Below the pieces are notes generated by a model. That model saw nothing but the letters and a program-made list of their open reading frames with translations, searched no databases and was not told where the DNA came from. A stretch of DNA of 44,054 bases from Simiduia aestuariiviva (GTDB lineage Bacteria > Pseudomonadota > Gammaproteobacteria > Pseudomonadales > Cellvibrionaceae), in assembly GCF_014192475.1 (NCBI RefSeq), contig NZ_JACHXZ010000002.1, positions 1 through 44,054 on the forward strand. The letters are read 5' to 3'. Of the stretch, positions 11,072 to 19,365 are shown piece by piece (position 1 is the stretch's first letter; the number at the start of each line of letters is the position of its first letter). The translations under genes were made by a program, and so were the position numbers.

Positions 11072-11122
11072 TCGCGTTTGGGTTGGCGAAAACACAGAAA
11101 AAGTAAAGAGTGAGGTTTAATT

Positions 11123-11476
11123 ATGGCTCAGCTAGCTCAGCTCATTGACGATGTTGTAGTGAATAAATTTGTCTTGGGGGATGAGCCCCTGACCATTGGT
11201 CGGCACCCTGATAGCCGTGTACAAATTGACGATGGCGCGGTAAGTAGCCGACATGCGGTCGTGTTATTGGCAGCCAATCCCGACTTCCCCGACTTCCAAG
11301 AGGTGACCATTGAAGACCTCGGCAGCACGAATGGGACCCGAGTCAATGGTGAAAAAATTGTTGGTCGCGTGCAGTTGCATGCGGGCGACGTGGTCAAAAT
11401 TGGTTGGAATGAATTTAAGCTAATTGATCACAAGTCGAAAAACCTGGCCAGTACCGTTCATATCCTGCACGACTAG
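11123..11476 (+). CDS. FHA-domain protein, second of two flanking the kinase
   Basis: The product has 117 residues and consists of one FHA domain: LTIGRHPDSRVQID, then VSSRHAVVLL, then EDLGSTNGTRVNGEKI, then a C-terminal strand GDVVKIGWNEFKLI. It follows the kinase gene by 51 bases with GAGG upstream of the ATG, and the operon then ends at a strong terminator. It differs clearly in sequence from the first FHA protein (8378), so the two may read different phosphorylated partners. No catalytic or membrane region is present. Confidence 0.9.
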   Translation: MAQLAQLIDDVVVNKFVLGDEPLTIGRHPDSRVQIDDGAVSSRHAVVLLAANPDFPDFQEVTIEDLGSTNGTRVNGEKIVGRVQLHAGDVVKIGWNEFKLIDHKSKNLASTVHILHD

Positions 11477-11507
11477 AAGTCTGCCTTAATGCTTCAGTGT
11501 CAAAATG

Positions 11508-11537
11508 AAAAAAACCGCGCCTAGGCGCGGTTTTTTT
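11508..11537. terminator. Strong bidirectional terminator
   Basis: A perfect 10-bp stem (AAACCGCGCC with GGCGCGGTTT) is flanked by A-tracts on the left and seven T on the right. It can end the FHA-kinase operon on the plus strand and fdxA on the minus strand. Confidence 0.9.
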
Positions 11538-11554
11538 ATGGCTTGGTTCGGCAA

Positions 11555-11878
11555 TTATCTTTCAAGATACTGAAGTTTACCTTCAACGCCATCCCATTCT
11601 GCTGCATCTGCTGGAGCATCTTTCATCTCAGTGATATTGGGCCATGTTTCGGCCAACTCAGCGTTTAGCTCTAAAAAGACTTCTTGGCCCTCTGGCAATT
11701 CATCCTCTGAGAAGATGGCATTGACTGGGCACTCAGGTTCACACAGGGCGCAGTCGATACATTCATCTGGATGAATAACCAAGAAGTTTGGGCCTTCGTA
11801 GAAACAATCTACTGGGCAGACTTCTACGCAGTCAGTGTGCTTACACTTAATACAGTTTTCACCCACAACGAACGTCAT
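11555..11878 (-). CDS. fdxA: 7Fe ferredoxin (FdxA type)
   Basis: The product has 107 residues and is a small cytoplasmic electron carrier. The first cluster motif uses Cys9, Cys12, Cys17 and Cys21 followed by PVDC25; the second uses Cys40, Cys43, Cys46 and Cys50. This spacing and the long acidic C-terminal tail are typical of Azotobacter-type ferredoxins with one [3Fe-4S] and one [4Fe-4S] cluster. It lies directly downstream of mutS in the same direction, as in Pseudomonas. Its partner enzyme is unknown. Confidence 0.93.
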   Translation of the reverse strand: MTFVVGENCIKCKHTDCVEVCPVDCFYEGPNFLVIHPDECIDCALCEPECPVNAIFSEDELPEGQEVFLELNAELAETWPNITEMKDAPADAAEWDGVEGKLQYLER

Positions 11879-11964
11879 TATCGCTACTCCGTCTAATACG
11901 AAAAATCGGCGGGCATTCTACCCCAATCTTTAGCAGGCTTCTAACGTTTTAACGTCAGATACCC

Positions 11965-14568
11965 TCAAATCTGCTGTTTTAGCTTATAAAGTAGCTCCAG
12001 CGCTTGGCGCGGTGTGAGTTCATCAATGTCCAGTTCGCCCAGCGTGTCCACTACAGGGTGGCTGGGTGCGTTGAAGAGGTCACTTTGCTGTGGTCCGCTT
12101 GGGGGCGTAGAGCTAGCAGCGGCGGTAGCAGGCTGCTCCGCTATGAGTACCGGTGCATGGCTGCCGGCTTCGAGCTGGGCCAGTTGTTCCTGAGCGAGAC
12201 GTAGAACCTGTGCAGGAATACCCGCAAGTTTTGCCACTTGAATGCCGTAACTCTGGCTGGCTGGCCCCGTTTGGATGTGGTGCAAAAAGACAATGTTATC
12301 TTTGTGTTCGGTGGCGCTTAAATGGACGTTGGCGATACCTTTTACCGTCTCTGGTAGCGCGGTGATTTCAAAATAGTGGGTCGCAAATAGCGTGAAGGCT
12401 TTGACGCTTTGTGCCAAGTGCATGGCCGATGCCCAGGCTAGCGATAAGCCATCGAAGGTGCTGGTGCCGCGGCCCACTTCATCCATCAGCACGAGGCTGT
12501 TTGCGGTGGCGTTGTGGAGGATGTTCGCCGTTTCTGTCATTTCCACCATAAACGTGGAGCGACCGCTGGCCAAATCATCGCTGGAACCAATGCGCGTAAA
12601 GATACGATCAACCATACCGAGTCGGCAGCGGCTTGCTGGGACGTAGCTGCCAATTTGCGCCAGTAAGACAATCAACGCGGTCTGCCGCATATAGGTGGAC
12701 TTACCCCCCATATTTGGCCCCGTGATCACGAGCATGTGGCATTGACGGTCCAGTTGTAAGTCATTGGCTACAAAAGGTTTACTGGAAACCTGCTCAACCA
12801 CGGGATGGCGCCCCTCGACAATGTCGATGCCGGGGCACGTATCCAGTGCGGGTTTACATAGATTTAGGCATTCAGCGCGCTCGGCAAGGCTGGTGAGAAC
12901 GTCCAGTTCGGATACCGCGGCGCCGGCGTCTTGGAGCTCAGTTAAGTGAGTATTGAGCGTTTCGAGTAAAGCTTCATAGAGCGATTTCTCGCGGGTCAGC
13001 GCGCGACTTTTGGCTGACAGGGCTTTGTCTTCAAACGTCTTGAGTTCGGGTGTGATAAAACGTTCGGCATTTTTGAGGGTTTGGCGGCGAATATAATCGG
13101 CGGGTGCTTGTTCGGCCTGGCTGCGGCTCAGTTCGATAAAGTAACCGTGTACGCGGTTGTAGCCCACTTTCAGCGTGGAGAGTTTGGTGCGTTCACGTTC
13201 CCGCGTTTCTAGATCCACTAAAAACTGGCCCGCGTTGGTGCTGATCGCGCGCAGCTCGTCGAGTTCTTCGTCATAACCTGCCGCAATAACCCCACCTTCG
13301 CGTATTACTACCGGTGGATTTTCAACGAGGGCCTGGTTCAGCAGGTCGACTAAGTTCGGGAACTCCCCAATTTGGTGCGCGAGCGCCTGCACTCGGTCGC
13401 TGTCTGCGCCCGCTAGCTGCTGTTGAAGCGAGGGAAATGTGGCCAGAGAATGGAGTAGACGGCTCAGGTCTCTGGGCCTCGCAGAGCGCAGTGCCAAGCG
13501 CCCTAAGATGCGCTCCATGTCACCCACTTGCTTAAGGGTTTGGCGAATGGGCTCAAATCTGTAGTCGACGAGCAACCAGCTGATGGCATCCTGTCGCAAG
13601 TTTAGGGTCGCTAGGTTGCGCAATGGCCGATTGAGCCAGCGCCGCATCAGTCGGCGCCCCATGGCTGTGACAGCCGAATTAAAAACCGCTAAGAGGGTGT
13701 TTTCCTCGCCGCCACTCAAGTTGGTGTCAATTTCCAGGTTGCGGCGTGTTGCGGCATCCATGGCGACCGCTTCATCCCGATTCTCGACACTCAGCGCGCG
13801 GATATGGGGCAGCGCGGTTCGCTGAGTCTCGCGCGCATAGGCCAACAGACAGCCCGCTGCACCGAGTGCTGCATGTAAGTGGCCACAGCCGAAGCCGTCT
13901 AAGTCTTGTGTGCCAAATTGCTGGTTGAGCAGGTGTTGTGCCGTATCCAACTCGAATTCCCAGGGTGCGCGACGACGCAGGCCCTTTCGCTGGCTCAATA
14001 ACGCTAGGTCGGCCAAGCTATCAGCCACCAACAGCTCTGCGGGGTTAAGGCGTTGCAGTTCCGCCGCCAATGCGGCTTCCCCCTCGACTTCCAATACTAG
14101 AAATCGGCCGGCGCCAATGTCCAAGCTAGCGATACCGAACGTGTCGGCGTGTTGAAAGACGGACACCAAGAGATTGTCTTGCCGCTCGTCGAGAAGTGCC
14201 TCATCGCTCACTGTGCCGGGCGTGACAATGCGCACCACTTTCCGCTCTACGGGCCCTTTACTGGTAGCTGGATCGCCTATTTGTTCACAGATGGCGACCG
14301 ACTCACCGGCTTTTACTAAGCGTGCTAGGTAGCCGTCGGCGGCGTGAAAGGGGATGCCGGCCATGGGAATCGGCTCACCGTTGGACTTGCCTCGGGCTGT
14401 GAGGGTGACATCCAGCAATTCGCTGGCCTTTTTTGCATCGTCGAAAAACAGCTCGTAAAAGTCTCCCATTCGATAAAACACCAGTTCATGGGGGTGTTCG
14501 GCCTTGATGCGCAAATATTGTTGCATCATGGGGGTGTGCGCAGAGAGGTCTTGTACGGCTTGAGTCAT
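11965..14568 (-). CDS. mutS: DNA mismatch repair protein MutS
   Basis: MutS recognises mismatches and small loops and recruits MutL. The N-terminal mismatch-binding motif is present in [16 protein letters not shown], and the C-terminal ATPase has the Walker A motif [14 protein letters not shown] and the signature [12 protein letters not shown], followed by FATHYFE. I chose ATG 14568, whose product begins [19 protein letters not shown], very like E. coli MutS, giving 867 residues. An in-frame start at 14646 would add 26 residues with no family resemblance and would intrude on the divergent pncC gene. Confidence 0.96.
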   Translation of the reverse strand: MTQAVQDLSAHTPMMQQYLRIKAEHPHELVFYRMGDFYELFFDDAKKASELLDVTLTARGKSNGEPIPMAGIPFHAADGYLARLVKAGESVAICEQIGDPATSKGPVERKVVRIVTPGTVSDEALLDERQDNLLVSVFQHADTFGIASLDIGAGRFLVLEVEGEAALAAELQRLNPAELLVADSLADLALLSQRKGLRRRAPWEFELDTAQHLLNQQFGTQDLDGFGCGHLHAALGAAGCLLAYARETQRTALPHIRALSVENRDEAVAMDAATRRNLEIDTNLSGGEENTLLAVFNSAVTAMGRRLMRRWLNRPLRNLATLNLRQDAISWLLVDYRFEPIRQTLKQVGDMERILGRLALRSARPRDLSRLLHSLATFPSLQQQLAGADSDRVQALAHQIGEFPNLVDLLNQALVENPPVVIREGGVIAAGYDEELDELRAISTNAGQFLVDLETRERERTKLSTLKVGYNRVHGYFIELSRSQAEQAPADYIRRQTLKNAERFITPELKTFEDKALSAKSRALTREKSLYEALLETLNTHLTELQDAGAAVSELDVLTSLAERAECLNLCKPALDTCPGIDIVEGRHPVVEQVSSKPFVANDLQLDRQCHMLVITGPNMGGKSTYMRQTALIVLLAQIGSYVPASRCRLGMVDRIFTRIGSSDDLASGRSTFMVEMTETANILHNATANSLVLMDEVGRGTSTFDGLSLAWASAMHLAQSVKAFTLFATHYFEITALPETVKGIANVHLSATEHKDNIVFLHHIQTGPASQSYGIQVAKLAGIPAQVLRLAQEQLAQLEAGSHAPVLIAEQPATAAASSTPPSGPQQSDLFNAPSHPVVDTLGELDIDELTPRQALELLYKLKQQI

Positions 14569-14655
14569 AGTGAATAACTGGATTGAGTAATACGGCTGTA
14601 AGGATGGGAGTTGGGCGGGTATTCTACGCAAAAGCGAGGCAACCATAAACGGCCG

Positions 14656-15156
14656 ATGTCGATGATAATGAGTGATTACGATCTTGTAGTGGCGCTGGGC
14701 CGTATGCTCTCTGGCAGCGGACTAAGTGTAAGCTGTGCCGAATCCTGTACCGGTGGGGGTGTGGCCCAAGCATTTACCGCCGTACCAGGGAGTTCTCAGT
14801 GGTTTGGCTACGGCTGGGTTACCTATGCCAACGCGGCAAAGATGACCCAGCTTGGCGTGAGCGAAAGCGTATTGATGGCCGATGGCGCGGTCAGTCGCAG
14901 TGTGGCGCAACAGATGGCTGAGGGTGCGCGGCGCGCAAGCGGCAGCGACTGGGCGCTTGCCACCACGGGCATCGCAGGCCCAGGTGGTGGCGGTGTGACA
15001 AAGCCTGTCGGCACTGTTTGGTTCGCTTGGGCGGGCCCTCAGGGCGTAGAGGCGGAGTGCCAAGTGTTCTCTGGCTCCCGTGAGCAGGTGAGGGCTCAAG
15101 CAGTGACTGCTGCGCTCGCCGGCCTACACCAGCGACTGCAACAAACTACTGTATGA
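14656..15156 (+). CDS. pncC: Nicotinamide-nucleotide amidase (CinA C-terminal domain)
   Basis: The product is about 166 residues and is the stand-alone CinA C-terminal domain, which deamidates NMN to nicotinic acid mononucleotide in pyridine nucleotide recycling. Family motifs are [10 protein letters not shown] near the N-terminus and [20 protein letters not shown]. The start is uncertain: ATGs at 14656, 14662 and 14668 are all possible, and a TTG at 14611 has a good ribosome site but adds non-conserved residues. It is divergent from mutS and directly upstream of recA. Its stop codon lies inside the first LexA box, so the SOS control region begins within this gene. Confidence 0.9.
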   Translation: MSMIMSDYDLVVALGRMLSGSGLSVSCAESCTGGGVAQAFTAVPGSSQWFGYGWVTYANAAKMTQLGVSESVLMADGAVSRSVAQQMAEGARRASGSDWALATTGIAGPGGGGVTKPVGTVWFAWAGPQGVEAECQVFSGSREQVRAQAVTAALAGLHQRLQQTTV

Positions 15157-15166
15157 TTGTATAGTA
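15147..15166 (+). promoter_or_regulatory. LexA (SOS) box 1 upstream of recA
   Basis: This 20-bp site matches the gammaproteobacterial LexA consensus (TACTGT-N8-ACAGTA) at about 15 of 20 positions; the right half reads ATAGTA. It overlaps the end of pncC and shares its last two bases with box 2. Confidence 0.6.
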
Positions 15167-15184
15167 CTGGTTGCGTATACAGTA
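15165..15184 (+). promoter_or_regulatory. LexA (SOS) box 2 overlapping the recA promoter
   Basis: The site reads TACTGG-N8-ACAGTA, about 15 of 20 matches to the LexA consensus. It covers the recA -35 hexamer, the expected place for repression by LexA. Confidence 0.75.
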
Positions 15185-15199
15185 TTTTTGCTCTATGCT
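15171..15199 (+). promoter_or_regulatory. recA promoter
   Basis: TTGCGT (15171-15176) and TATGCT (15194-15199) are separated by 17 bases. The element lies about 95 bases before the recA start and under LexA box 2. Confidence 0.6.
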
Positions 15200-15292
15200 A
15201 CCAACAACTGATCGGAACAGATCAAGCTTTAGCTAACAAGAGCCCTTTGGGCGCAGACAACACGAAAACTAGAACATTTAGAAGGTATCAAC

Positions 15293-16333
15293 ATGGACCA
15301 GAACAAAGAGAAGGCATTACAAGCAGCGTTGTCACAAATTGAGCGCCAGTTCGGCAAAGGCACCGTTATGCGTATGGGTGATCGCGAGCGCATCGTCATG
15401 CCCTCCATTTCTACCGGTTCTCTGGGCTTAGATGTGGCGCTTGGCATTGGTGGCTTACCTAAGGGGCGCATTGTTGAAATTTATGGCCCTGAATCATCCG
15501 GTAAAACCACGCTTACGTTGCAAGTTATTGCCGAGGCTCAGCGCAAAGGTGGCGTTTGTGCTTTCGTGGACGCCGAGCACGCCCTCGATCCCGAGTACGC
15601 GGAAAAGCTGGGTGTCAATGTCGATGATTTGATCGTTTCTCAGCCCGATACCGGTGAGCAAGCTCTTGAAGTTGCAGACATGCTAGTGCGTTCAGGGGCG
15701 GTGGATGTCTTAGTTGTGGACTCGGTTGCTGCGTTGACGCCAAAGGCTGAAATTGAAGGTGAGATGGGTGATCATCACGTGGGTCTGCAGGCTCGATTAA
15801 TGTCTCAGGCACTGCGTAAAATTACAGGAAATATCAAAAACGCTAATTGTTTGGCTATTTTCATCAACCAAATCCGTATGAAAATCGGCGTCATGTTTGG
15901 CAACCCAGAGACGACCACGGGTGGTAATGCACTGAAATTTTATTCGTCCGTACGATTAGATATTCGCCGCACAGGCGCGGTAAAAGACGGTGACGAAGTT
16001 ATCGGTAATGAAACGCGCGTTAAAGTGGTGAAAAATAAAGTTGCGCCTCCGTTTAAGCAGGCTGAGTTTCAGATTTTGTATGGCCAGGGTATCAACTTGC
16101 AAGGCGAAATAATTGACTTTGGTGTTAAGTTGGGCCTGATTGATAAGGCTGGCGCATGGTACAGCTATAAAGGTGACAAAATTGGCCAAGGCAAAAATAA
16201 TGTTGTGAAGTTTTTGTTGGAAAATCCAGCAATACAGGCAGAGCTTGAGCAGCAAGTAAGAGCTGAGTTGCTGGGCGGAAAAGTTAAAGCTGAGGCGGCA
16301 GTTGAAAAGATTGTTGAGGATGTAGATTCGTAA
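15293..16333 (+). CDS. recA: Recombinase RecA
   Basis: The product has 346 residues, the usual length. RecA forms filaments on single-stranded DNA, drives strand exchange and triggers LexA self-cleavage. The Walker A motif GPESSGKTT is at residues 65-73; the Walker B region reads LVVDSVAAL, and loop L2 follows with [16 protein letters not shown]. The C-terminus is acidic, as usual. AGAAGGT lies before the ATG. Two overlapping LexA boxes and a promoter precede it, and a strong terminator follows, so recX downstream is mostly expressed by read-through or from its own signal. Confidence 0.98.
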   Translation: MDQNKEKALQAALSQIERQFGKGTVMRMGDRERIVMPSISTGSLGLDVALGIGGLPKGRIVEIYGPESSGKTTLTLQVIAEAQRKGGVCAFVDAEHALDPEYAEKLGVNVDDLIVSQPDTGEQALEVADMLVRSGAVDVLVVDSVAALTPKAEIEGEMGDHHVGLQARLMSQALRKITGNIKNANCLAIFINQIRMKIGVMFGNPETTTGGNALKFYSSVRLDIRRTGAVKDGDEVIGNETRVKVVKNKVAPPFKQAEFQILYGQGINLQGEIIDFGVKLGLIDKAGAWYSYKGDKIGQGKNNVVKFLLENPAIQAELEQQVRAELLGGKVKAEAAVEKIVEDVDS

Positions 16334-16345
16334 GGTTGTTAGCTG

Positions 16346-16378
16346 GCCTCGCGACCATCGTGTCGCGAGGCATTTTTT
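16346..16378 (+). terminator. Terminator between recA and recX
   Basis: A perfect 10-bp stem (GCCTCGCGAC with GTCGCGAGGC, six-base loop) is followed by ATTTTTTG. An intrinsic terminator between recA and recX is also known in E. coli and keeps RecX low. Confidence 0.85.
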
Positions 16379-16444
16379 GATTGAATAGCTGTCATTGATA
16401 ATGGCAGTGCGGAAACAGTCGTAGGCGCATTTACAGGAGGAAAT

Positions 16445-16924
16445 GTGAGGAGCTCAAGTTCGGCGTTAATCACTGAGTCCGAAGCCATGGATATGTGCAT
16501 TCGCCTATTGGCACGTAGAGATTACAGTGCTGGCAATTTGCGTAAAAAGCTCGCTGCTAAGTCTGTAAATGAAGACATTGTTCATCGGGTGCTGACGCGC
16601 ATACAAGAGTTGGGATATCAAGATGACGTGCGATATGCGGCGGCCTATGTGCGCTATGGCATTAGTCAGGGGAAAGGACCGGGTTGGATCGCCGCGCAAT
16701 TGTTTCAAAAAGGTATCGAGAAGAATCTCATTGACGAATCGTTGGCGAGTGCAGAAGTTGATTGGTCCGAGTTGGCAGCTCAGCAGTTGCGTAGGAAGTT
16801 TCGGCAGGCGGTTGAGGATCAAAAAGAGCTTGCTAGATGTTTTCGCTACTTGGCGAGTCGAGGATTCCAGCCGGATGTTATTAAGTCGGCAGTTGATGGC
16901 CTAAAATCTGATGCCGCCTATTAG
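16445..16924 (+). CDS. recX: RecA regulator RecX
   Basis: The product has 159 residues and is built of repeated three-helix units, as expected for RecX, which blocks RecA filament growth. Recognisable parts are ARRDYSAGNLRKKLAAK, IQELGYQDDVRYAAAYVR and the C-terminal CFRYLASRGFQPDVI. The start is GTG 16445, preceded by the very strong ribosome site AGGAGGAAA. Its position behind recA supports the assignment. A weak hairpin (CCGC with GCGG, then TTTT) covers the stop and may serve as terminator. Confidence 0.93.
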   Translation: MRSSSSALITESEAMDMCIRLLARRDYSAGNLRKKLAAKSVNEDIVHRVLTRIQELGYQDDVRYAAAYVRYGISQGKGPGWIAAQLFQKGIEKNLIDESLASAEVDWSELAAQQLRRKFRQAVEDQKELARCFRYLASRGFQPDVIKSAVDGLKSDAAY

Positions 16925-17335
16925 CGGTTTTGTTGGATGATAGTTCTGAACAGAGTGCTTGGGCGGAGCGTCAGGGAAGTTTCGCTATAAGCGGTGTTCG
17001 GTCACTTGCCTGTGTGGTGTAGTGCTTAGGCCCATTTAATTTTTGTCGTATCGTATTACTCCTGTTTTATTTGGCCTTCTTATTTAATCTTAAGTCTTTT
17101 CTGCTATGAGATTTCTGAAGCAGCCCGCAGTCGTCTTGCAAATATACCTAGAGTTCGTTTTCTTGCCTTGGACATTGTTGGCATGGAATTTATGCGTTTA
17201 CTGATTTTCTTGTAAAAATACCTGTATATCGTGATTGCTGCGCGTGAAAAAACGCTGTTGCGTGGCTGTGTGTTTTTCTCGATTATTTTTAAGGAAAATT
17301 AGGGTTATATACTCTAGCGAGTATTTCAACTGTGA
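16925..17335. other. Gene-free stretch between recX and the transposase-like gene
   Basis: I see no supported gene in these 411 bases. A 6-bp hairpin (ATACTC with GAGTAT, 17309-17324) lies just past the stop of the minus-strand transposase-like gene and may be part of its 3' end. A 32-codon frame at 17106-17204 lacks a ribosome site. Confidence 0.6.
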
Positions 17336-18109
17336 TTACGTCGAACTGGTAGTGGCTTCAAGGTCAGCAGAAGTGGCATCGCGATTGGCTTCTTTTGGTG
17401 GGTTGCCATCTGTTGCTTTGTTGTCCCTTTTTCTTGGGCGACCTCGCTTAAGTGGCCTTACCCGCTGGTTTGCGATCTTCTCAATTCGATCTTTAAATGC
17501 GTCGCCACCCAAGACCTGTCCCAATTTTACAGTTTCTGCTATGTATACCAATAGTCGGTTATCAAAAGCGTAACGAAACAGCTTTCGATATTCTTGAATG
17601 CGTTCTCGTGCTGTTTTTCCGAGTTCTAGGTATAGCCGGTGATCCTTGATAAGCGGGCTCGAGTTAATAGATGTGTGATAGTTGAAGCTAGACCAAGGGT
17701 ATTCCCCAGGTTCATTGGCGAGCCCTAAATACATAGGTTTCAATTCGACATATCGATAGCATGTAAGCAAGTAGGCGTCTGAATCAATTAAACTCGATTT
17801 ATAGCGACCACCCCATAATGTTCCTGAGCGACGATAACGATGGTTAATGTATTGTACATAGCGGCGTCCTAATGACTGCATCATCGAGGAGAGGCCCTGT
17901 TCGATACGAGGCGTCGCAATAAACTGCACCATGTTTGGCAGCAAAACATAAGCATGAATATCTACGCGATACTGCTCAGCTGCCGCCTGCAGACTTTGTA
18001 GGTAGAATTCATAGTCTTCGTCGTCAAAAAAACACGGCAGGTTGTTATGGCCGGTTTGGACGACGTGTTGTGGGATGTCTGGTAGGTTAAGCCTTGGTAG
18101 TCGAGCCAT
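17336..18109 (-). CDS. REP-associated (RAYT/IS200-like) transposase with degenerate HUH motif
   Basis: The product has 257 residues of the Y1 transposase family, close to REP-associated tyrosine transposases. The opening MARLPRLNLPDIPQHVVQTG and HAYVLLPN are family-typical. At the site where the family has the metal-binding His-hydrophobic-His (usually NHVHLL), this protein reads NMVQF: both histidines are replaced, by Met60 and Gln62. Tyrosines remain at 118 and 120, near the expected catalytic Tyr. The C-terminus carries an AT-hook-like KRGRPRKRD (221-229) and a polar tail. The frame is intact, so the protein may be kept as a DNA-binding factor without nicking activity. No REP sequences were found next to it. 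Confidence 0.88.
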   Translation of the reverse strand: MARLPRLNLPDIPQHVVQTGHNNLPCFFDDEDYEFYLQSLQAAAEQYRVDIHAYVLLPNMVQFIATPRIEQGLSSMMQSLGRRYVQYINHRYRRSGTLWGGRYKSSLIDSDAYLLTCYRYVELKPMYLGLANEPGEYPWSSFNYHTSINSSPLIKDHRLYLELGKTARERIQEYRKLFRYAFDNRLLVYIAETVKLGQVLGGDAFKDRIEKIANQRVRPLKRGRPRKRDNKATDGNPPKEANRDATSADLEATTSST

Positions 18110-18115
18110 GACGGC

Positions 18116-18177
18116 TAATTGTCCCTAAATGATTCGCGTCCTTTTTTAATCACCCAATGAAGGGGGGGACATTATTA
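18116..18177. repeat. Imperfect inverted repeat upstream of the transposase-like gene
   Basis: The arm TAATTGTCCC (18116-18125) faces GGGACATTATTA (18166-18177), separated by 40 bases. It lies just upstream of the start of the transposase-like gene on the minus strand and may be a target or control site of that protein. The role is inferred from position only. Confidence 0.4.
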
Positions 18178-18380
18178 CAAAGGAGCGCATGAGATTTCAA
18201 ACGAATACGTAGAGTTTTAGTGGTTCCATCGTACAAGTTAGATAGCTGTTCTAGCTTGGATCTATAGGTAGTTGCATTACGTTTAGGCCTTTTACTTCTG
18301 TTTTCCGAATTGGTTAGGCTAGAATGCCAGCGCTTTATGCTCTCTGATGGAGAGGGCTGTCAACACAGTGGATTGGTGTG

Positions 18381-19259
18381 ATGAAACCAGCGGAGTTAAT
18401 TCGTCTAGCAATAAATGGGCGAACGGACATTGGGCAAGTAAGAAACGAAAACGAAGATCACATTGGTTGGCAAAGTCATCCGTCGTTGCCGTTTGGATTT
18501 GTCGTGATTGCCGATGGCATGGGGGGCTATACGGGTGGCTCAACTGCAAGCCAATTGGCAGTAACTAGAGTGTCAGATTGTTTGGAGTCGATACCTAATT
18601 CTAGTTTCATTTCCTGTACGCCAGAGCAGCAGCTTTTGATGTTACAAGCGGCGATTATGGATGCGTTAAATGCGGCAAACTCAGATATTTTAAATGCGAA
18701 GGCCGTAAATCCACAGCTCGCCAACATGGGGAGTACTATCGTCCTCGCTGTGGTATGGAATAACAATGTCACTATCGCCCATTTAGGGGATTCTCGTGCG
18801 TATCTTTGGAATCGGGATGGCCTGGTTCAACTGACACGCGATCACAGCTTGGTGCAGGAAATGATCGATAACGGATCCCTGACCGAAACCCAAGCCCGCA
18901 GCAGTAAAATACGTAATCATATTACGCGTGCGTTGGGTGTGACCGAGTTTATTGAGCCTAACATCAATTCCTACGCGTTAACGCAAAATACCTTGTTGAT
19001 GTTATGCAGCGATGGATTAACTGAATATATGGCGCACGATGAGTTAGAGTTTGTCCTGTCTACCCATCGGCCTGCACTGGAGTGCTGTTATCGGTTTATT
19101 TCCGAGGCGAACGAATCCGGCGGTAAGGACAATATCAGCGTAGGAATTATCGAATATACCGTACAAAGTGGCGACGAAAAATTGGCTGTCATTTCGCCCT
19201 CTGTGATGCAGGTGGAAGAGGATGTCACGGTGCGTAAAACCTCTTCGCAAATACCTTAA
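18381..19259 (+). CDS. PP2C-family Ser/Thr protein phosphatase
   Basis: The product has 292 residues and removes phosphate from Ser/Thr in a Mn2+/Mg2+-dependent way. All metal-site motifs are seen: NENEDHIGW (Asp26), VVIADGMGGYTGG (Asp45), NMGSTIVLAVVW, HLGDSRAYLW, LTRDHSLVQ, LCSDGLTEYM and GGKDNISVGI. It is soluble, without a membrane segment. I chose ATG 18381; a GTG lies three bases before it. It sits 7 kb from the FHA-kinase operon and is not co-transcribed with it, but it is the only phosphatase of this class in the window and the natural opponent of that kinase. Confidence 0.93.
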   Translation: MKPAELIRLAINGRTDIGQVRNENEDHIGWQSHPSLPFGFVVIADGMGGYTGGSTASQLAVTRVSDCLESIPNSSFISCTPEQQLLMLQAAIMDALNAANSDILNAKAVNPQLANMGSTIVLAVVWNNNVTIAHLGDSRAYLWNRDGLVQLTRDHSLVQEMIDNGSLTETQARSSKIRNHITRALGVTEFIEPNINSYALTQNTLLMLCSDGLTEYMAHDELEFVLSTHRPALECCYRFISEANESGGKDNISVGIIEYTVQSGDEKLAVISPSVMQVEEDVTVRKTSSQIP

Positions 19260-19365
19260 GCGATTTGCTTTAACCGGCGCGCACTTGGCGCACCTTGATA
19301 GCCAGCCTCGATTATGTGCCTAATGTCTGCCTTGTGGCGTGACACTGGCAGACACTGGTTTCGGA

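Noticed and set aside
14569-14646. N-terminal extension of MutS
   Set aside because: The 26 extra residues do not resemble MutS, whose usual start is at 14568.
17106-17204. 32-residue hydrophobic peptide
   Set aside because: No ribosome site and no known resemblance; such frames are expected by chance.
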